Program-made: the position numbers and the translations under genes
NCBI RefSeq assembly: GCF_001189955.1
Contig: NZ_LFLT01000018.1
Coordinates: 39,706 to 103,705 of the forward strand
Source of the DNA: Herbaspirillum chlorophenolicum
GTDB taxonomy: Bacteria; Pseudomonadota; Gammaproteobacteria; Burkholderiales; Burkholderiaceae_D
Reading direction: 5' to 3'
Length of the DNA stretch: 64,000 nucleotides
In this document: positions 16,938 to 25,051 of the stretch, one piece after another
How positions within the stretch are numbered: the stretch's first letter is position 1
Layout of the letters: the number at the start of each line of letters is the position of its first letter
The notes under the pieces: model-generated
The model's database searches: none
Seen by the model: only the letters and a program-made list of their open reading frames with translations
Told to the model about the DNA's origin: nothing

Positions 16938-18035
16938 ATGTCAAATGACCATTTCCACGCACGCGATCTCCAACGGGAATTGCTCGCGCTCGTCAACTCT
17001 ACGCAGACTTTCTCGGACATTCATATCGAGCAAGACCAACCGCTGATGCTCAAGACGCCGCGCGGTTGGCAGCAGGTGCACGATATGCCGGTGTCGATCG
17101 AAAACCTGGCGCCGTTGCTGGCGGCCATTGACGAAGACTGGGAAGACAAGATCATCGATGGCGCGCTGGATTGCCCGTTCGTGCTGGGGGAATGGCGCTT
17201 GCGCTGCAATATCTACCGCATGGGACGCGGCAGCAAGGTCGCCGTCTCGATCCGCCGCTTTCCGCTCGAGCCACTGGCGCTGGAGCGCACCGGTTTGCCA
17301 AGTTACGTAAAGACGGTGCTCGAAGCGACCAAAGGCATCATCCTGGTGACCGGCCCCACGGGCGCCGGCAAGACCACCACCATTGCGTCGATGCTCGATT
17401 ACATCAATTCGACCCGGCATGGCCACATCATCACCATCGAAGAGCCGATCGAATACGAGCTGCAACGCAAGCAGTCGCTGATTTCGCAAAAAGAGGTTCC
17501 GACCGACACTGAAAGCTTTTCGTCAGGATTGCGCGAGGCGTTGCGGCAAAAGCCGGATGTGCTGATGGTCGGCGAGATCCGTGATTTCGATACCGCCGAC
17601 ACCGTCTTGCACGCCGGCGAATCGGGCCACCTAGTGCTGGCTACGCTGCATACCAGCAGCGCCGTGCGCGCCATCACCAAACTGTTGAGTTTCTTTCCGC
17701 AGGACCAGCGCGCCCAGCGGGCTGCCACGCTGGCCGAGAGCCTGGTGGGGGTGATCTTCCAGAGCCTGTTGCCGTCCGAAGACGGCGAGCATCACGTCAT
17801 GGCCAGTGAAATGGTGTTCAACAACAACCAGCAGATCGCCGCCTACATCAATGACCCGGCCAAGCTGCACATGATCAATGACTTCATGAAACGCAAGGAA
17901 GACAACATGTCGCGCAGCCTCAACGAAGTGCTGTTGCAACTGGTGCACAAGAAGAGCGTATCGGCGCGCGATGCGCTGCGGGTGGCCTACAACCGGCTGG
18001 AACTGCATGAAATGCTCAACAGCGCCAAGCGCTAG
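16938..18035 (+). CDS. PilT-like pilus retraction ATPase
   Basis: A 365-residue GspE/PilT-superfamily ATPase. It has Walker A GPTGAGKTTT (about residue 140), Asp box ITIEEPIEYEL, Walker B PDVLMVGEIRD and His box ATLHTSSA, and lacks the CxxC zinc site of extension ATPases. This pattern is typical of PilT/PilU retraction motors. It is transcribed separately from pilL-pilT and ends in a strong terminator. R64-type loci normally lack a retraction ATPase, so its presence is unusual. The start at 16938 (MSNDHF) is the first that yields a normal-length PilT. Confidence 0.88.
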   Translation: MSNDHFHARDLQRELLALVNSTQTFSDIHIEQDQPLMLKTPRGWQQVHDMPVSIENLAPLLAAIDEDWEDKIIDGALDCPFVLGEWRLRCNIYRMGRGSKVAVSIRRFPLEPLALERTGLPSYVKTVLEATKGIILVTGPTGAGKTTTIASMLDYINSTRHGHIITIEEPIEYELQRKQSLISQKEVPTDTESFSSGLREALRQKPDVLMVGEIRDFDTADTVLHAGESGHLVLATLHTSSAVRAITKLLSFFPQDQRAQRAATLAESLVGVIFQSLLPSEDGEHHVMASEMVFNNNQQIAAYINDPAKLHMINDFMKRKEDNMSRSLNEVLLQLVHKKSVSARDALRVAYNRLELHEMLNSAKR

Positions 18036-18061
18036 ATAGCGTACACGGCGTCATGCCCGGA

Positions 18062-18091
18062 AGCGACCTTCGAATGAAGGTCGCTTTTTTT
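18062..18091 (+). terminator. Rho-independent terminator after the PilT-like ATPase gene
   Basis: A perfect 10-bp stem (AGCGACCTTC / GAAGGTCGCT) around GAAT is followed by seven T. It closes the pilus region. Confidence 0.9.
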
Positions 18092-18194
18092 ATGCCTTCC
18101 GTATCCCGATGGGCCAACCGGGATAGGGCGGGCGCGCGGCCACCTGTTCCTGTGTCCTGGGGCATGAATTTTCTCTCAACGATCTTCAATGTCC

Positions 18195-18223
18195 GGAACC
18201 ACACTTGCTGCACCGGGCACCCA
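18195..18223 (+). promoter_or_regulatory. hrp box upstream of the chaperone-effector operon
   Basis: GGAACC at 18195-18200, a 16-base spacer and GCACCCA at 18217-18223: one mismatch to the HrpL consensus. It lies 28 bases before the chaperone start and near-matches the box at 45535-45563, which also ends in CACCCA. Confidence 0.7.
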
Positions 18224-18250
18224 TGGGTGAAACCACAACAAGAGGAACCC

Positions 18251-18652
18251 ATGTCCAGAAGCCGCTTTATTGAATTGACCAATGACTTCTGCGCGATCGC
18301 CAATATCGATCAGCCAGAACTGATGGTGCAAGGTAACGCCATCGAAGTCGATGGCATCGATTTTTTCGTCCAGTACGATGAGGAGTTCTCGCCCGATCAC
18401 CTCATCGTCTATTGCGATTTCGGCACGCCCCCCCAGGAGCGCCTGCTGGACGCCTATCAGGCCCTGCTCGAAACCAACATGCTGATCTACGCAGCCAATT
18501 CTCCCGCCTTCATGCTGGGGCCGGACCAGCGCGTAACGTTCGGCTACCAATGCCGGCTCAACGAGCTGCGTGCACCCGAACTGATGACGATCCTGCTCAA
18601 CCTGGCCGAACAGGCCAGGGATTGGCGCACCGACCATTTCCTGGACGCCTGA
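18251..18652 (+). CDS. Class I T3SS effector chaperone (CesT family)
   Basis: A 133-residue acidic protein with the CesT/ShcA layout: an N-terminal helix (RFIELTNDFCAIANI), strands (AIEVDGIDFFVQY; DHLIVYCDFG), a helix, then strands and a final helix. Such chaperones bind the N-terminus of one effector and keep it export-competent. It follows an hrp box and is 49 bases upstream of a candidate effector, its likely client. Confidence 0.82.
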   Translation: MSRSRFIELTNDFCAIANIDQPELMVQGNAIEVDGIDFFVQYDEEFSPDHLIVYCDFGTPPQERLLDAYQALLETNMLIYAANSPAFMLGPDQRVTFGYQCRLNELRAPELMTILLNLAEQARDWRTDHFLDA

Positions 18653-18701
18653 GCATATCGCTGGCGCCCCCCGAGACAACCGTATTCAACCAGGAGCCAT
18701 C

Positions 18702-20156
18702 ATGGGTCCCATCGATAACAAGCCCGTCAATTCCCCGGGCTACTTCCACCACATTGACGACGCGAGCAAGACCTCCACTGCGCTGCGCTCGACCTTTAAT
18801 CCCAGCCCCAACAACAAGATCACCAACATGCTGGCGCGCCACCATATGCCGCGCGCGGCCGGCATGGTCAACGCGGTGCGCGACCTGGACCTGTCGATAC
18901 GCAAGTCCTGGAGCCAGCGACGGCTCGACAGCGCCCGGAGCAAGCTTGAAAAAATGACCGGAGCGGAAGAAAAGCCTGGCGCCTTCGACTTGCAGCGCCA
19001 GCGCGCGGAACAGCACGAGCACAACATCCGTCGCCTGAACGGAAAGCAGTTCATAGGTCAGGATGCCAGGGCTGGCCGCCTGGATCATCAAACTGTTAGT
19101 GAGTTAGATGAGGCCCTGCAATCGCATCTGCAAGGGAAAGGCTATGTTCCCTTGTCCGGCTTGAGCGATGCCAAGCCCGAGAGCGTTCGAAGCCGGTATC
19201 TGAGCGACATCAACGACAACCATCGCATCAAGGTGCATTCCGATGGGCCACCCCGGTTGGCCAGCTATGTCGCCAATCGGGTCAGCGCTGCTTATGATCG
19301 CGGCGCAAGCGGCGCCGCCAGCCGCACTCGCAGCACGCTGCAGCACGCGCTGGTAGGGATCCAGGGCGCGGCCTTGTCCGTCAAGGGGGCGGTGGCGGGA
19401 AGCCTGATCGAGAGCAAGCACCTGGATGCGGGTGGCCGGGCGCGCATGGACGTGCGGGCGGCGCGTAGCGAGCAGAAGCGCACCATGTTGCAGGCTTCCC
19501 TGAAGGGAAATGAAGTGCTCAAGCAGGCCTATCGCGATGTCGTGGAGGAGCAGGCCAAGTCGGCCCGTGCCAGGTTCGCGCCCAGCGACAACCCGGATCA
19601 ACCCAGCTATGTGGTTCGCTCGGCTGGGGACGGCAAGGCGCCTCCGCAGACGCGCTCCTGGGAGCGTCGTATCAATCAGCTCCGCCAGCAGCCTGATGTC
19701 GCGCCGGCAGCGGCGACGCTGGAGTCGCAGTCGACCGGTTACAGCACGGATGGCAGCATAGACAAGCCCGATGCCGAACAAGGTGCGCCACGCAAGCCTG
19801 GACGGCTGGCGCGCTTTGCCCTGGCCGCGAGCAATCTGCGCAACAAACGCGACTTGCACAAGGCCAGCGGAGATATGACATTGGTTTTTGCCAAGGTCAT
19901 CGGCGTCAACAGCGAGCAACAGCATGCCGCTCACATGAGGGATTTGAAGCAGAGTCTCACCGCCAGCGACAAGGCCGGCCATAAGTATGTGGCACGCCGT
20001 TCTTTGCTGCAGGGGACGTTGATCGAGACCCTGGCAAAACCGGAGATGCGAGAAATGTTGGACAGATCGTTCCCGACCCAGAGGCGGGTGCATGATGACC
20101 TGCCGTGGCAGTCGCGGCCCACGCGACCCACGCCGCGCGATGACGAAGAGGCTTGA
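18702..20156 (+). CDS. Candidate T3SS effector, unknown activity
   Basis: A 484-residue soluble, basic, Arg/Ser/Ala-rich protein of no family I recognise, predicted mostly helical and without signal peptide or strong membrane helix. It starts MGPIDNKPVNSPGYF: Pro3-Ile4 and Ser/Asn/Pro enrichment are typical of type III signals, although Asp5 breaks the no-acid-in-first-12 rule. It directly follows a class I chaperone gene and an hrp box, which is the main evidence. Its stop overlaps the next start (TGATG). Confidence 0.65.
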   Translation: MGPIDNKPVNSPGYFHHIDDASKTSTALRSTFNPSPNNKITNMLARHHMPRAAGMVNAVRDLDLSIRKSWSQRRLDSARSKLEKMTGAEEKPGAFDLQRQRAEQHEHNIRRLNGKQFIGQDARAGRLDHQTVSELDEALQSHLQGKGYVPLSGLSDAKPESVRSRYLSDINDNHRIKVHSDGPPRLASYVANRVSAAYDRGASGAASRTRSTLQHALVGIQGAALSVKGAVAGSLIESKHLDAGGRARMDVRAARSEQKRTMLQASLKGNEVLKQAYRDVVEEQAKSARARFAPSDNPDQPSYVVRSAGDGKAPPQTRSWERRINQLRQQPDVAPAAATLESQSTGYSTDGSIDKPDAEQGAPRKPGRLARFALAASNLRNKRDLHKASGDMTLVFAKVIGVNSEQQHAAHMRDLKQSLTASDKAGHKYVARRSLLQGTLIETLAKPEMREMLDRSFPTQRRVHDDLPWQSRPTRPTPRDDEEA

Positions 20157-20683
20157 TGACCATCATGCTTGACCTGACCCAATCGCAACCGCCATCGTGG
20201 ATGGCCTTTGAACATACCCGCCACGTGCGCTGGCACGAGATCGAGGCCATGGTGCAGCGGCACCAGGCCGAGATTGCGGCGCGCTACGACTTGCTGGTGG
20301 CGATCCTGCGCGCCGGCAGTCCGGTCGCGGCTCTGATTTCCCGCAGTACCGGTTTGCCCATCGACTATCTGGTCTGCAGTCGACGCAATCCCCAGCCGCA
20401 GTTCCTGGATGGTCCGGCGCGGGCGCCGCACGGGCGCCGTATCCTGCTGGTGGACGATGTCTGCGGCAGTGGCTGGACCTTTGAACGCTGCCGGCGCTAC
20501 TGCGAAAGGCTGGACAACCAGGTCGGCACCTTCAGCGTGTTTCGCTGTGACGCGCCTGGCATGTTCGCACCCGATTTCAGCATGGACGCCGATCCGCGCC
20601 ATTACCTGCGCTGGCCCTGGGAGTACCAGGTTGAAAGCGAGATGCCGGGGTATGCGCAGGCGATCGCGGATCACGCGGCGTAG
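20156..20683 (+). CDS. Phosphoribosyltransferase-like protein in the effector operon
   Basis: A 175-residue type I PRTase fold. The PRPP-binding loop is ILLVDDVCGSGWTF (about residues 98-111), preceded by the ILRAGSPVAALISR segment that holds the pyrophosphate loop. It differs from housekeeping enzymes in having SGW where TGxT is usual. The ATG at 20156 overlaps the effector stop, so it is translationally coupled to the chaperone-effector pair and ends in a strong terminator. Substrate unknown; it could modify the effector's target or itself be exported. Confidence 0.75.
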   Translation: MTIMLDLTQSQPPSWMAFEHTRHVRWHEIEAMVQRHQAEIAARYDLLVAILRAGSPVAALISRSTGLPIDYLVCSRRNPQPQFLDGPARAPHGRRILLVDDVCGSGWTFERCRRYCERLDNQVGTFSVFRCDAPGMFAPDFSMDADPRHYLRWPWEYQVESEMPGYAQAIADHAA

Positions 20684-21008
20684 CCGGACCGCCGTGCCGT
20701 ATTACATAAGTTTATTGACTGCACTGATGCAAAAGGCGCCCGTCGGCGCCTTTTTGCTTTTCTACCTACTGCTATTACTGCGGGACGCAGGAAGGCCAAC
20801 ACCCGGTGTTTCGCGTCGTGCCGTTTGTCATGGAACTGTCATGCCGGCCGTCGTTACCAATGGTCGGACGGGCAGCTTGAAGATCGCAAATCCGGTTTCG
20901 CCGCCTGTCTCCGCATAACTTATACGCATCGTTGGCGCCAATGCCCGATGCGACACCTGGCGCGATATTGCGCCCCAATCAACAACGCATACGAAAGAAC
21001 GCAAGATC
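20684..21008. other. Intergenic region before the FAD/NAD(P)-fold gene
   Basis: Holds the terminator at 20731-20755. A GGAACT-N16-TTACCAA sequence at 20832-20860 has three mismatches to the hrp box, too weak to call. No other promoter is evident. Confidence 0.5.
20731..20755 (+). terminator. Rho-independent terminator after the PRTase-like gene
   Basis: AAAAGGCGCC pairs perfectly with GGCGCCTTTT around CGTC and is followed by more T. Confidence 0.88.
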
Positions 21009-23675
21009 ATGACTAGCATCGCAAACACACCTGGCCTGCATCCGACCCAGTCTATCCAATCAATTCAGTCCGACTTCACCACCGCCACAACCAGTTCGGA
21101 CGCCACCGCCGGCTCCAAGAAACTGCACGTCTCTCTGGAAGAATTTGCCGCCCGCCAGCCCAATAGCCAGGTCAACCATCGCATCATCGTTGGCGCCGGT
21201 CCACGCGGTACGGCACAGGTCTGCGAAGACCTGCTGTTCATGCTGGAGCACAAGAAAGACTTCCTGAAGCTGGGCCAGAACAAGGACTACCGCATGGAGA
21301 CCACCCTGATCGAACGCAAGCCCAAGGATTGGGTAGCGCGCGGTAACGGCTGGGGTCCCGACCAAGGCGTGGGTACCGTCAATACCTCGCCAGAAAAAGC
21401 ACAGAAGCACAAAGAGCGCCTGAGCGCGCTGTACAAGGAATTTCGCGCCGAACTCGGTAGTAAGTACGCCGAAAAGAACCCAATTGCACACGCTGCCCTG
21501 GAAACCGCCTTCAAGGCGCCGGAAGGCACCGATGATGCCCCGACCACGGGCCGTGCTGCACTGACTCGCGCCGACCAAGGGCAGGAAGAACTGGATCATT
21601 TCACTGATCTGTGCAAACTGGCGCACGAAACCTTTCCGTTCTTGAAAATCAACGTGATCACCGAAGCCTCGGTGGACAAGATCGATATCTCGGACGCCGC
21701 TAATCCCAAGGTCCTGGTGCGTAACGTGAAACAGCCCGGTTCTTCCGCAGTCGAGCTCAGTGCTCGCGGTCTGGTGCTCAACACCGGCACCACCGTCAAG
21801 AATCCGATCTCGGACACGGAAGTGCAAAAGCTCACCTTTGCAAAACCGATGAACCAGGAGGATCTGAATGAGTTCCTGGGCGCCAAGGGCCTGCTTGACG
21901 CCGAGGGCGAATTGAAACAAGGCGCCAAGGTGCTGGTGGGGGGGACCGGCCTGTCGCTGTACGATCAACTGATCGCCCTGCACGGTTCGATGAAGCTGAT
22001 GGAAGTCGACGAGCAGTCGCCCTTCGGCTACAAGCTGACCGACGCCGCCAAGGCTAAATACCAGGGCGCGCTGACCGTGGTCAGCTTCACGGGGGGCAAG
22101 TGGATCTCACCACGCCATACCAACTCTGCGGAGTGGACCCAGGAGAAAAAGCCCCTCGGCACCGCCGAAGAGCTGCATGCAATGTACCTGCACCAGGATG
22201 GCCAGGAAGTCTATAAGAGCTTTGCCAAACTGGCCATTGCGTCGGTGGCGACTACCTTGCGCATGACAATAGATGAAGTTCACCAGACCGGCCTGACCAC
22301 CGAGGCATTGCTGGCGGCGCAGGGTGATTCGACCTTGAAGCACATGGACAAGCTGACGCAAGCCACCAGGCTGACCGGCCCGGCCCGCGAGCAGGCTTTG
22401 AAGGAAGCCACCTGGACGCTGGAAGGCGCCCGGCGCCAGGCTTACCTGCCAATGATCCTCGGCTATGGCCCGACCGAAAATCCGGATGAGACCATTGCCC
22501 GCATGACTGAACTGGCGCCGCTGACATTCAAGGGGCGCGCCGGTTACCTGATGGAGCGGGCGCAGCCGGCCGGTGTGACTACCAGCGAAGTTGCCCGCGG
22601 CCGCGGTAACAAGGAAGAGATGGACGTGCTCACCACGCTGACCAACGACATCACTGCATCGCCTTTCCGCGTGCATTATTTTGCGGTGATGCTCAAGGAA
22701 GCGGGTATTCTCGATTATCAGCGAGGCAGCTATGGCGATTTCAAGGTCAAACCGGGCGACAACCAGATCGAATTCAAGGGCCGCGACATGGCAGCATCGG
22801 CCAAGTTCGACGTCTTCGTGGTATCGCCCACGTTCGATCGCAAGGCTGAACCGGCACTGCAATCGCTGGCTGGCCAGGTGGTTCCGGTTGACGAGAGCCT
22901 GCCAGACCTGCCAGCACTGACCGGCAACCGCTTGATGACCCGCGTTAAGGTGGAAGCAGGCGAAGATGCTCGTGTGCCAGTCCAGGACTTCGGCTACAAC
23001 GGCGCCGGCGCGGCGCTGCCCGGGACGCGGTCCAAGGTCGGTCTGGTGTCGTATGACGTCAATAACCGCGATTCGGCCTACGATGTGAGCCCAGGCTTGA
23101 CGCTGCGCCGCATGGCCCAGGAGCACCTGTATGCCGCCAAGTTGTCCGGTGCGGCGTTCGAAGAAGTCGAGCGTCTGTATGACAAGCACGCCAAAGTGGC
23201 TCCGGCTGCATTCAAGGCCGAGGTGGGCCCGTTCAGCGACGCCTTCGACTCGGGCGAGAAGAAGGCCGCCTTCGTCACTGCCATCGATGACGCGATCAAG
23301 CAGGATCCAGCAGCGCTCAACAAGGGCGATACCTTCGCCGTATTGGCTGACCTGTTCGCCCGAAGCAAGCTGGGTCCGGACACGGCCGGTGTAGTGGCCA
23401 AGTATATGGCCGACAATCCTGCCAAGTTCGGTGTCGAAGGTGATGAGCGCATGCGCGCCTTCGTGGCAGCCGGTATCGAATACAACAGCAAGAAAGACGA
23501 GCTGCCCAAATTCGAGCCGGCCGACCAGCAGAAGTTGTTTGCCCGCTCGGTGGATTATCCGCTGCACGTGCACCAGGCCGTCTATGAAGAAGCCAAGCAG
23601 ATCGCGGAGGACCGCCGCAATGAACCGAAGATCCGTCGCCGTCCGAATTTCGATACGATTAGCCGAGGCGCATGA
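21009..23675 (+). CDS. Large FAD/NAD(P)-binding-fold protein, candidate T3SS effector
   Basis: An 888-residue protein. The first 35 residues are Ser/Thr/Gln-rich and free of acidic residues to position 20 (MTSIANTPGLHPTQSIQS), as in type III signals. A Rossmann motif follows (HRIIVGAGPRGTA, about residues 57-69), as in FAD-NAD(P)-binding proteins. A second Gly-rich strand-turn (KVLVGGTGLSLYDQ, about 309-322) suggests a two-dinucleotide-fold monooxygenase-like core. The C-terminal 200 residues look helical. It is a single gene between two terminators, with no adjacent chaperone. Substrate and secretion are unproven; a cytosolic oxidoreductase remains possible. Confidence 0.6.
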   Translation: MTSIANTPGLHPTQSIQSIQSDFTTATTSSDATAGSKKLHVSLEEFAARQPNSQVNHRIIVGAGPRGTAQVCEDLLFMLEHKKDFLKLGQNKDYRMETTLIERKPKDWVARGNGWGPDQGVGTVNTSPEKAQKHKERLSALYKEFRAELGSKYAEKNPIAHAALETAFKAPEGTDDAPTTGRAALTRADQGQEELDHFTDLCKLAHETFPFLKINVITEASVDKIDISDAANPKVLVRNVKQPGSSAVELSARGLVLNTGTTVKNPISDTEVQKLTFAKPMNQEDLNEFLGAKGLLDAEGELKQGAKVLVGGTGLSLYDQLIALHGSMKLMEVDEQSPFGYKLTDAAKAKYQGALTVVSFTGGKWISPRHTNSAEWTQEKKPLGTAEELHAMYLHQDGQEVYKSFAKLAIASVATTLRMTIDEVHQTGLTTEALLAAQGDSTLKHMDKLTQATRLTGPAREQALKEATWTLEGARRQAYLPMILGYGPTENPDETIARMTELAPLTFKGRAGYLMERAQPAGVTTSEVARGRGNKEEMDVLTTLTNDITASPFRVHYFAVMLKEAGILDYQRGSYGDFKVKPGDNQIEFKGRDMAASAKFDVFVVSPTFDRKAEPALQSLAGQVVPVDESLPDLPALTGNRLMTRVKVEAGEDARVPVQDFGYNGAGAALPGTRSKVGLVSYDVNNRDSAYDVSPGLTLRRMAQEHLYAAKLSGAAFEEVERLYDKHAKVAPAAFKAEVGPFSDAFDSGEKKAAFVTAIDDAIKQDPAALNKGDTFAVLADLFARSKLGPDTAGVVAKYMADNPAKFGVEGDERMRAFVAAGIEYNSKKDELPKFEPADQQKLFARSVDYPLHVHQAVYEEAKQIAEDRRNEPKIRRRPNFDTISRGA

Positions 23676-23724
23676 GGCAGGTTGTTCGATTGTAGCGGCC
23701 AACCTTTAGGTCGCTAGCAATTTG

Positions 23725-23760
23725 AAAAATGGCGGGAAGGATTATCCTTCCCGCCATTTT
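23725..23760. terminator. Bidirectional terminator between convergent genes
   Basis: A 16-bp perfect stem (AAAATGGCGGGAAGGA / its complement) around TTA, with A-tract and T-tract flanks, serves both the upstream + gene and the convergent enoyl-CoA hydratase gene. Confidence 0.9.
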
Positions 23761-23807
23761 CTTTGATTGAATTGCAGCACACCCAACGGTGTGCCATCGA
23801 TAACGCC

Positions 23808-24653
23808 TCAGTCTGCTTCCCGCATCCACTCATCGAGCACGACGCGATGCACGGACAGAAATGGCCTTTCGACCGGTAGCGCCATGCGGGCGCGCAGCGA
23901 TGGGCCGGCGCGCAAACGGGCGCCAACGCGCACGGCGTCCGCGGTCATGTCGACCGAGCCGGGTGCTATGGCAATGGCGCGAATCAGTTTGCTCGATGCT
24001 TGCTGCGCCTGGGCGTCGCCCAGCAGCAGTGACGCGATCAGGGCCGTAATATGCTCATCGAGCGCTTCAGGCGCAACGACCTCATGGACCAGGCCGAGTT
24101 CTGCCGCCCGCACTGCGGTAAGTTGTTCGCTGGTTTGAAAATAGCGCTGGCACTGGCGGGCGCCAATGGCGCGCACCAGGTGCGGCGTGATGACAGCAGG
24201 TGCCATGCCGAGATTGTCGTCGACCATCGTGAAGCGCACATGGTCGGCTGCGATACCTATATCGCAGGCCGCAATCATTCCTGCCCCGATGCCGACGGCG
24301 TTGCCCTGCACGCGAGCGATGGTCGGTTTTTCGCATTCGGCCAGGACCTGCAACAGCTGCGCCAGCTTGCGGGTGTCATCCAGTGCATCGCTCATCGACG
24401 CGCTGGCCTGCGCGCGCAGCCATCCCGATTCGATGCCGCATGAGAAGCTCTCGCCGCGCGCGGCCAACACGATCACGCGTACTTCCGGATTCTTGTTCAG
24501 CGATGCGACAGCACGGATGATCTCCTGCACCATACTGCGATCAATGACGTTGCCGTCGACGGGGCGATTGATCCAGATCCAGCCGACCCGCGACAGGCCG
24601 TGGTTCTTCATTTCGATATCGACGCTGGGAGGATTGACACGTGCAGTCATCAT
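23808..24653 (-). CDS. Enoyl-CoA hydratase/isomerase family protein
   Basis: A 281-residue crotonase-fold protein. The oxyanion-hole segments are present (VLAARGESFSCGIES; GNAVGIGAGMIAACD), and the C-terminal part matches the methylglutaconyl-CoA/enoyl-CoA hydratase subgroup (LGMAPAVITPHLVRAIG). The usual catalytic Glu in the sequence before LGMAP is replaced by Asp (MVDDNLG), so activity may differ. The start at 24653 (MMTAR) follows a GGAA ribosome site; the reading frame upstream looks non-coding. A strong promoter containing the TGTCRA-N6-TYGACA operator lies 255-285 bases upstream, linking it to the aldoxime/nitrile genes. Confidence 0.8.
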   Translation of the reverse strand: MMTARVNPPSVDIEMKNHGLSRVGWIWINRPVDGNVIDRSMVQEIIRAVASLNKNPEVRVIVLAARGESFSCGIESGWLRAQASASMSDALDDTRKLAQLLQVLAECEKPTIARVQGNAVGIGAGMIAACDIGIAADHVRFTMVDDNLGMAPAVITPHLVRAIGARQCQRYFQTSEQLTAVRAAELGLVHEVVAPEALDEHITALIASLLLGDAQAQQASSKLIRAIAIAPGSVDMTADAVRVGARLRAGPSLRARMALPVERPFLSVHRVVLDEWMREAD

Positions 24654-24907
24654 GATTTCCATCGGTTGGCAAAGAATTGCATCTGCTGGCGTGCGGGAGC
24701 CTGCCTGCCATTGCAGTCCGGTCCAGCGCCATGGAGTGCTTTGTCCAATGCGCGAAACGGGACTGCGGCATGCGGGCGCGATGGCAACCGGCGGGCAGCG
24801 GCCATGATTGGTTATGCGGGGCAAAGCCCTGGCAAGGAAGGCGGACAGATCAGCGCATCGGTGGCGCCAGGAAAAAATACCCGTACCTTGCGTCTGCCTT
24901 CACAGTC

Positions 24908-24937
24908 ACTATAGATGGAGCTTGTTTTTTGTGTCAA
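24908..24937 (-). promoter_or_regulatory. Sigma-70 promoter for the enoyl-CoA hydratase gene
   Basis: On the minus strand TTGACA (24937-24932), an 18-base spacer and TATAGT (24913-24908). The -35 hexamer is itself one half of the operator palindrome at 24932-24949. Confidence 0.7.
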
Positions 24938-24949
24938 TAAATTTCGACA
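24932..24949. promoter_or_regulatory. Operator palindrome, copy 1 (TGTCAA-N6-TCGACA)
   Basis: Matches TGTCRA-N6-TYGACA exactly and overlaps the -35 box of the minus-strand promoter, so a bound repressor would block RNA polymerase. Confidence 0.65.
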
Positions 24950-25051
24950 ATTAAAAACATTTTGTTGCAATGTAGTGTGGAGAAAGCTTTATATAAGCTT
25001 ATTGATGCAAGTTTCCGAAATTTTGTTTGTCGGAAATAAATGACGAATTGC

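Larger units (their letters stand above)
24654..25051. other. Intergenic region upstream of the enoyl-CoA hydratase gene
   Basis: A 398-base gap with a marked AT-rich part (24915-25050). It holds the promoter at 24908-24937 and the operator at 24932-24949, leaving a 5' leader of about 245 bases. No gene is seen. Confidence 0.6.

Noticed and set aside
20832..20860. GGAACT-N16-TTACCAA as an hrp box for the 888-residue protein gene
   Set aside because: Three mismatches, including two in the critical CCAC half; not better than chance.
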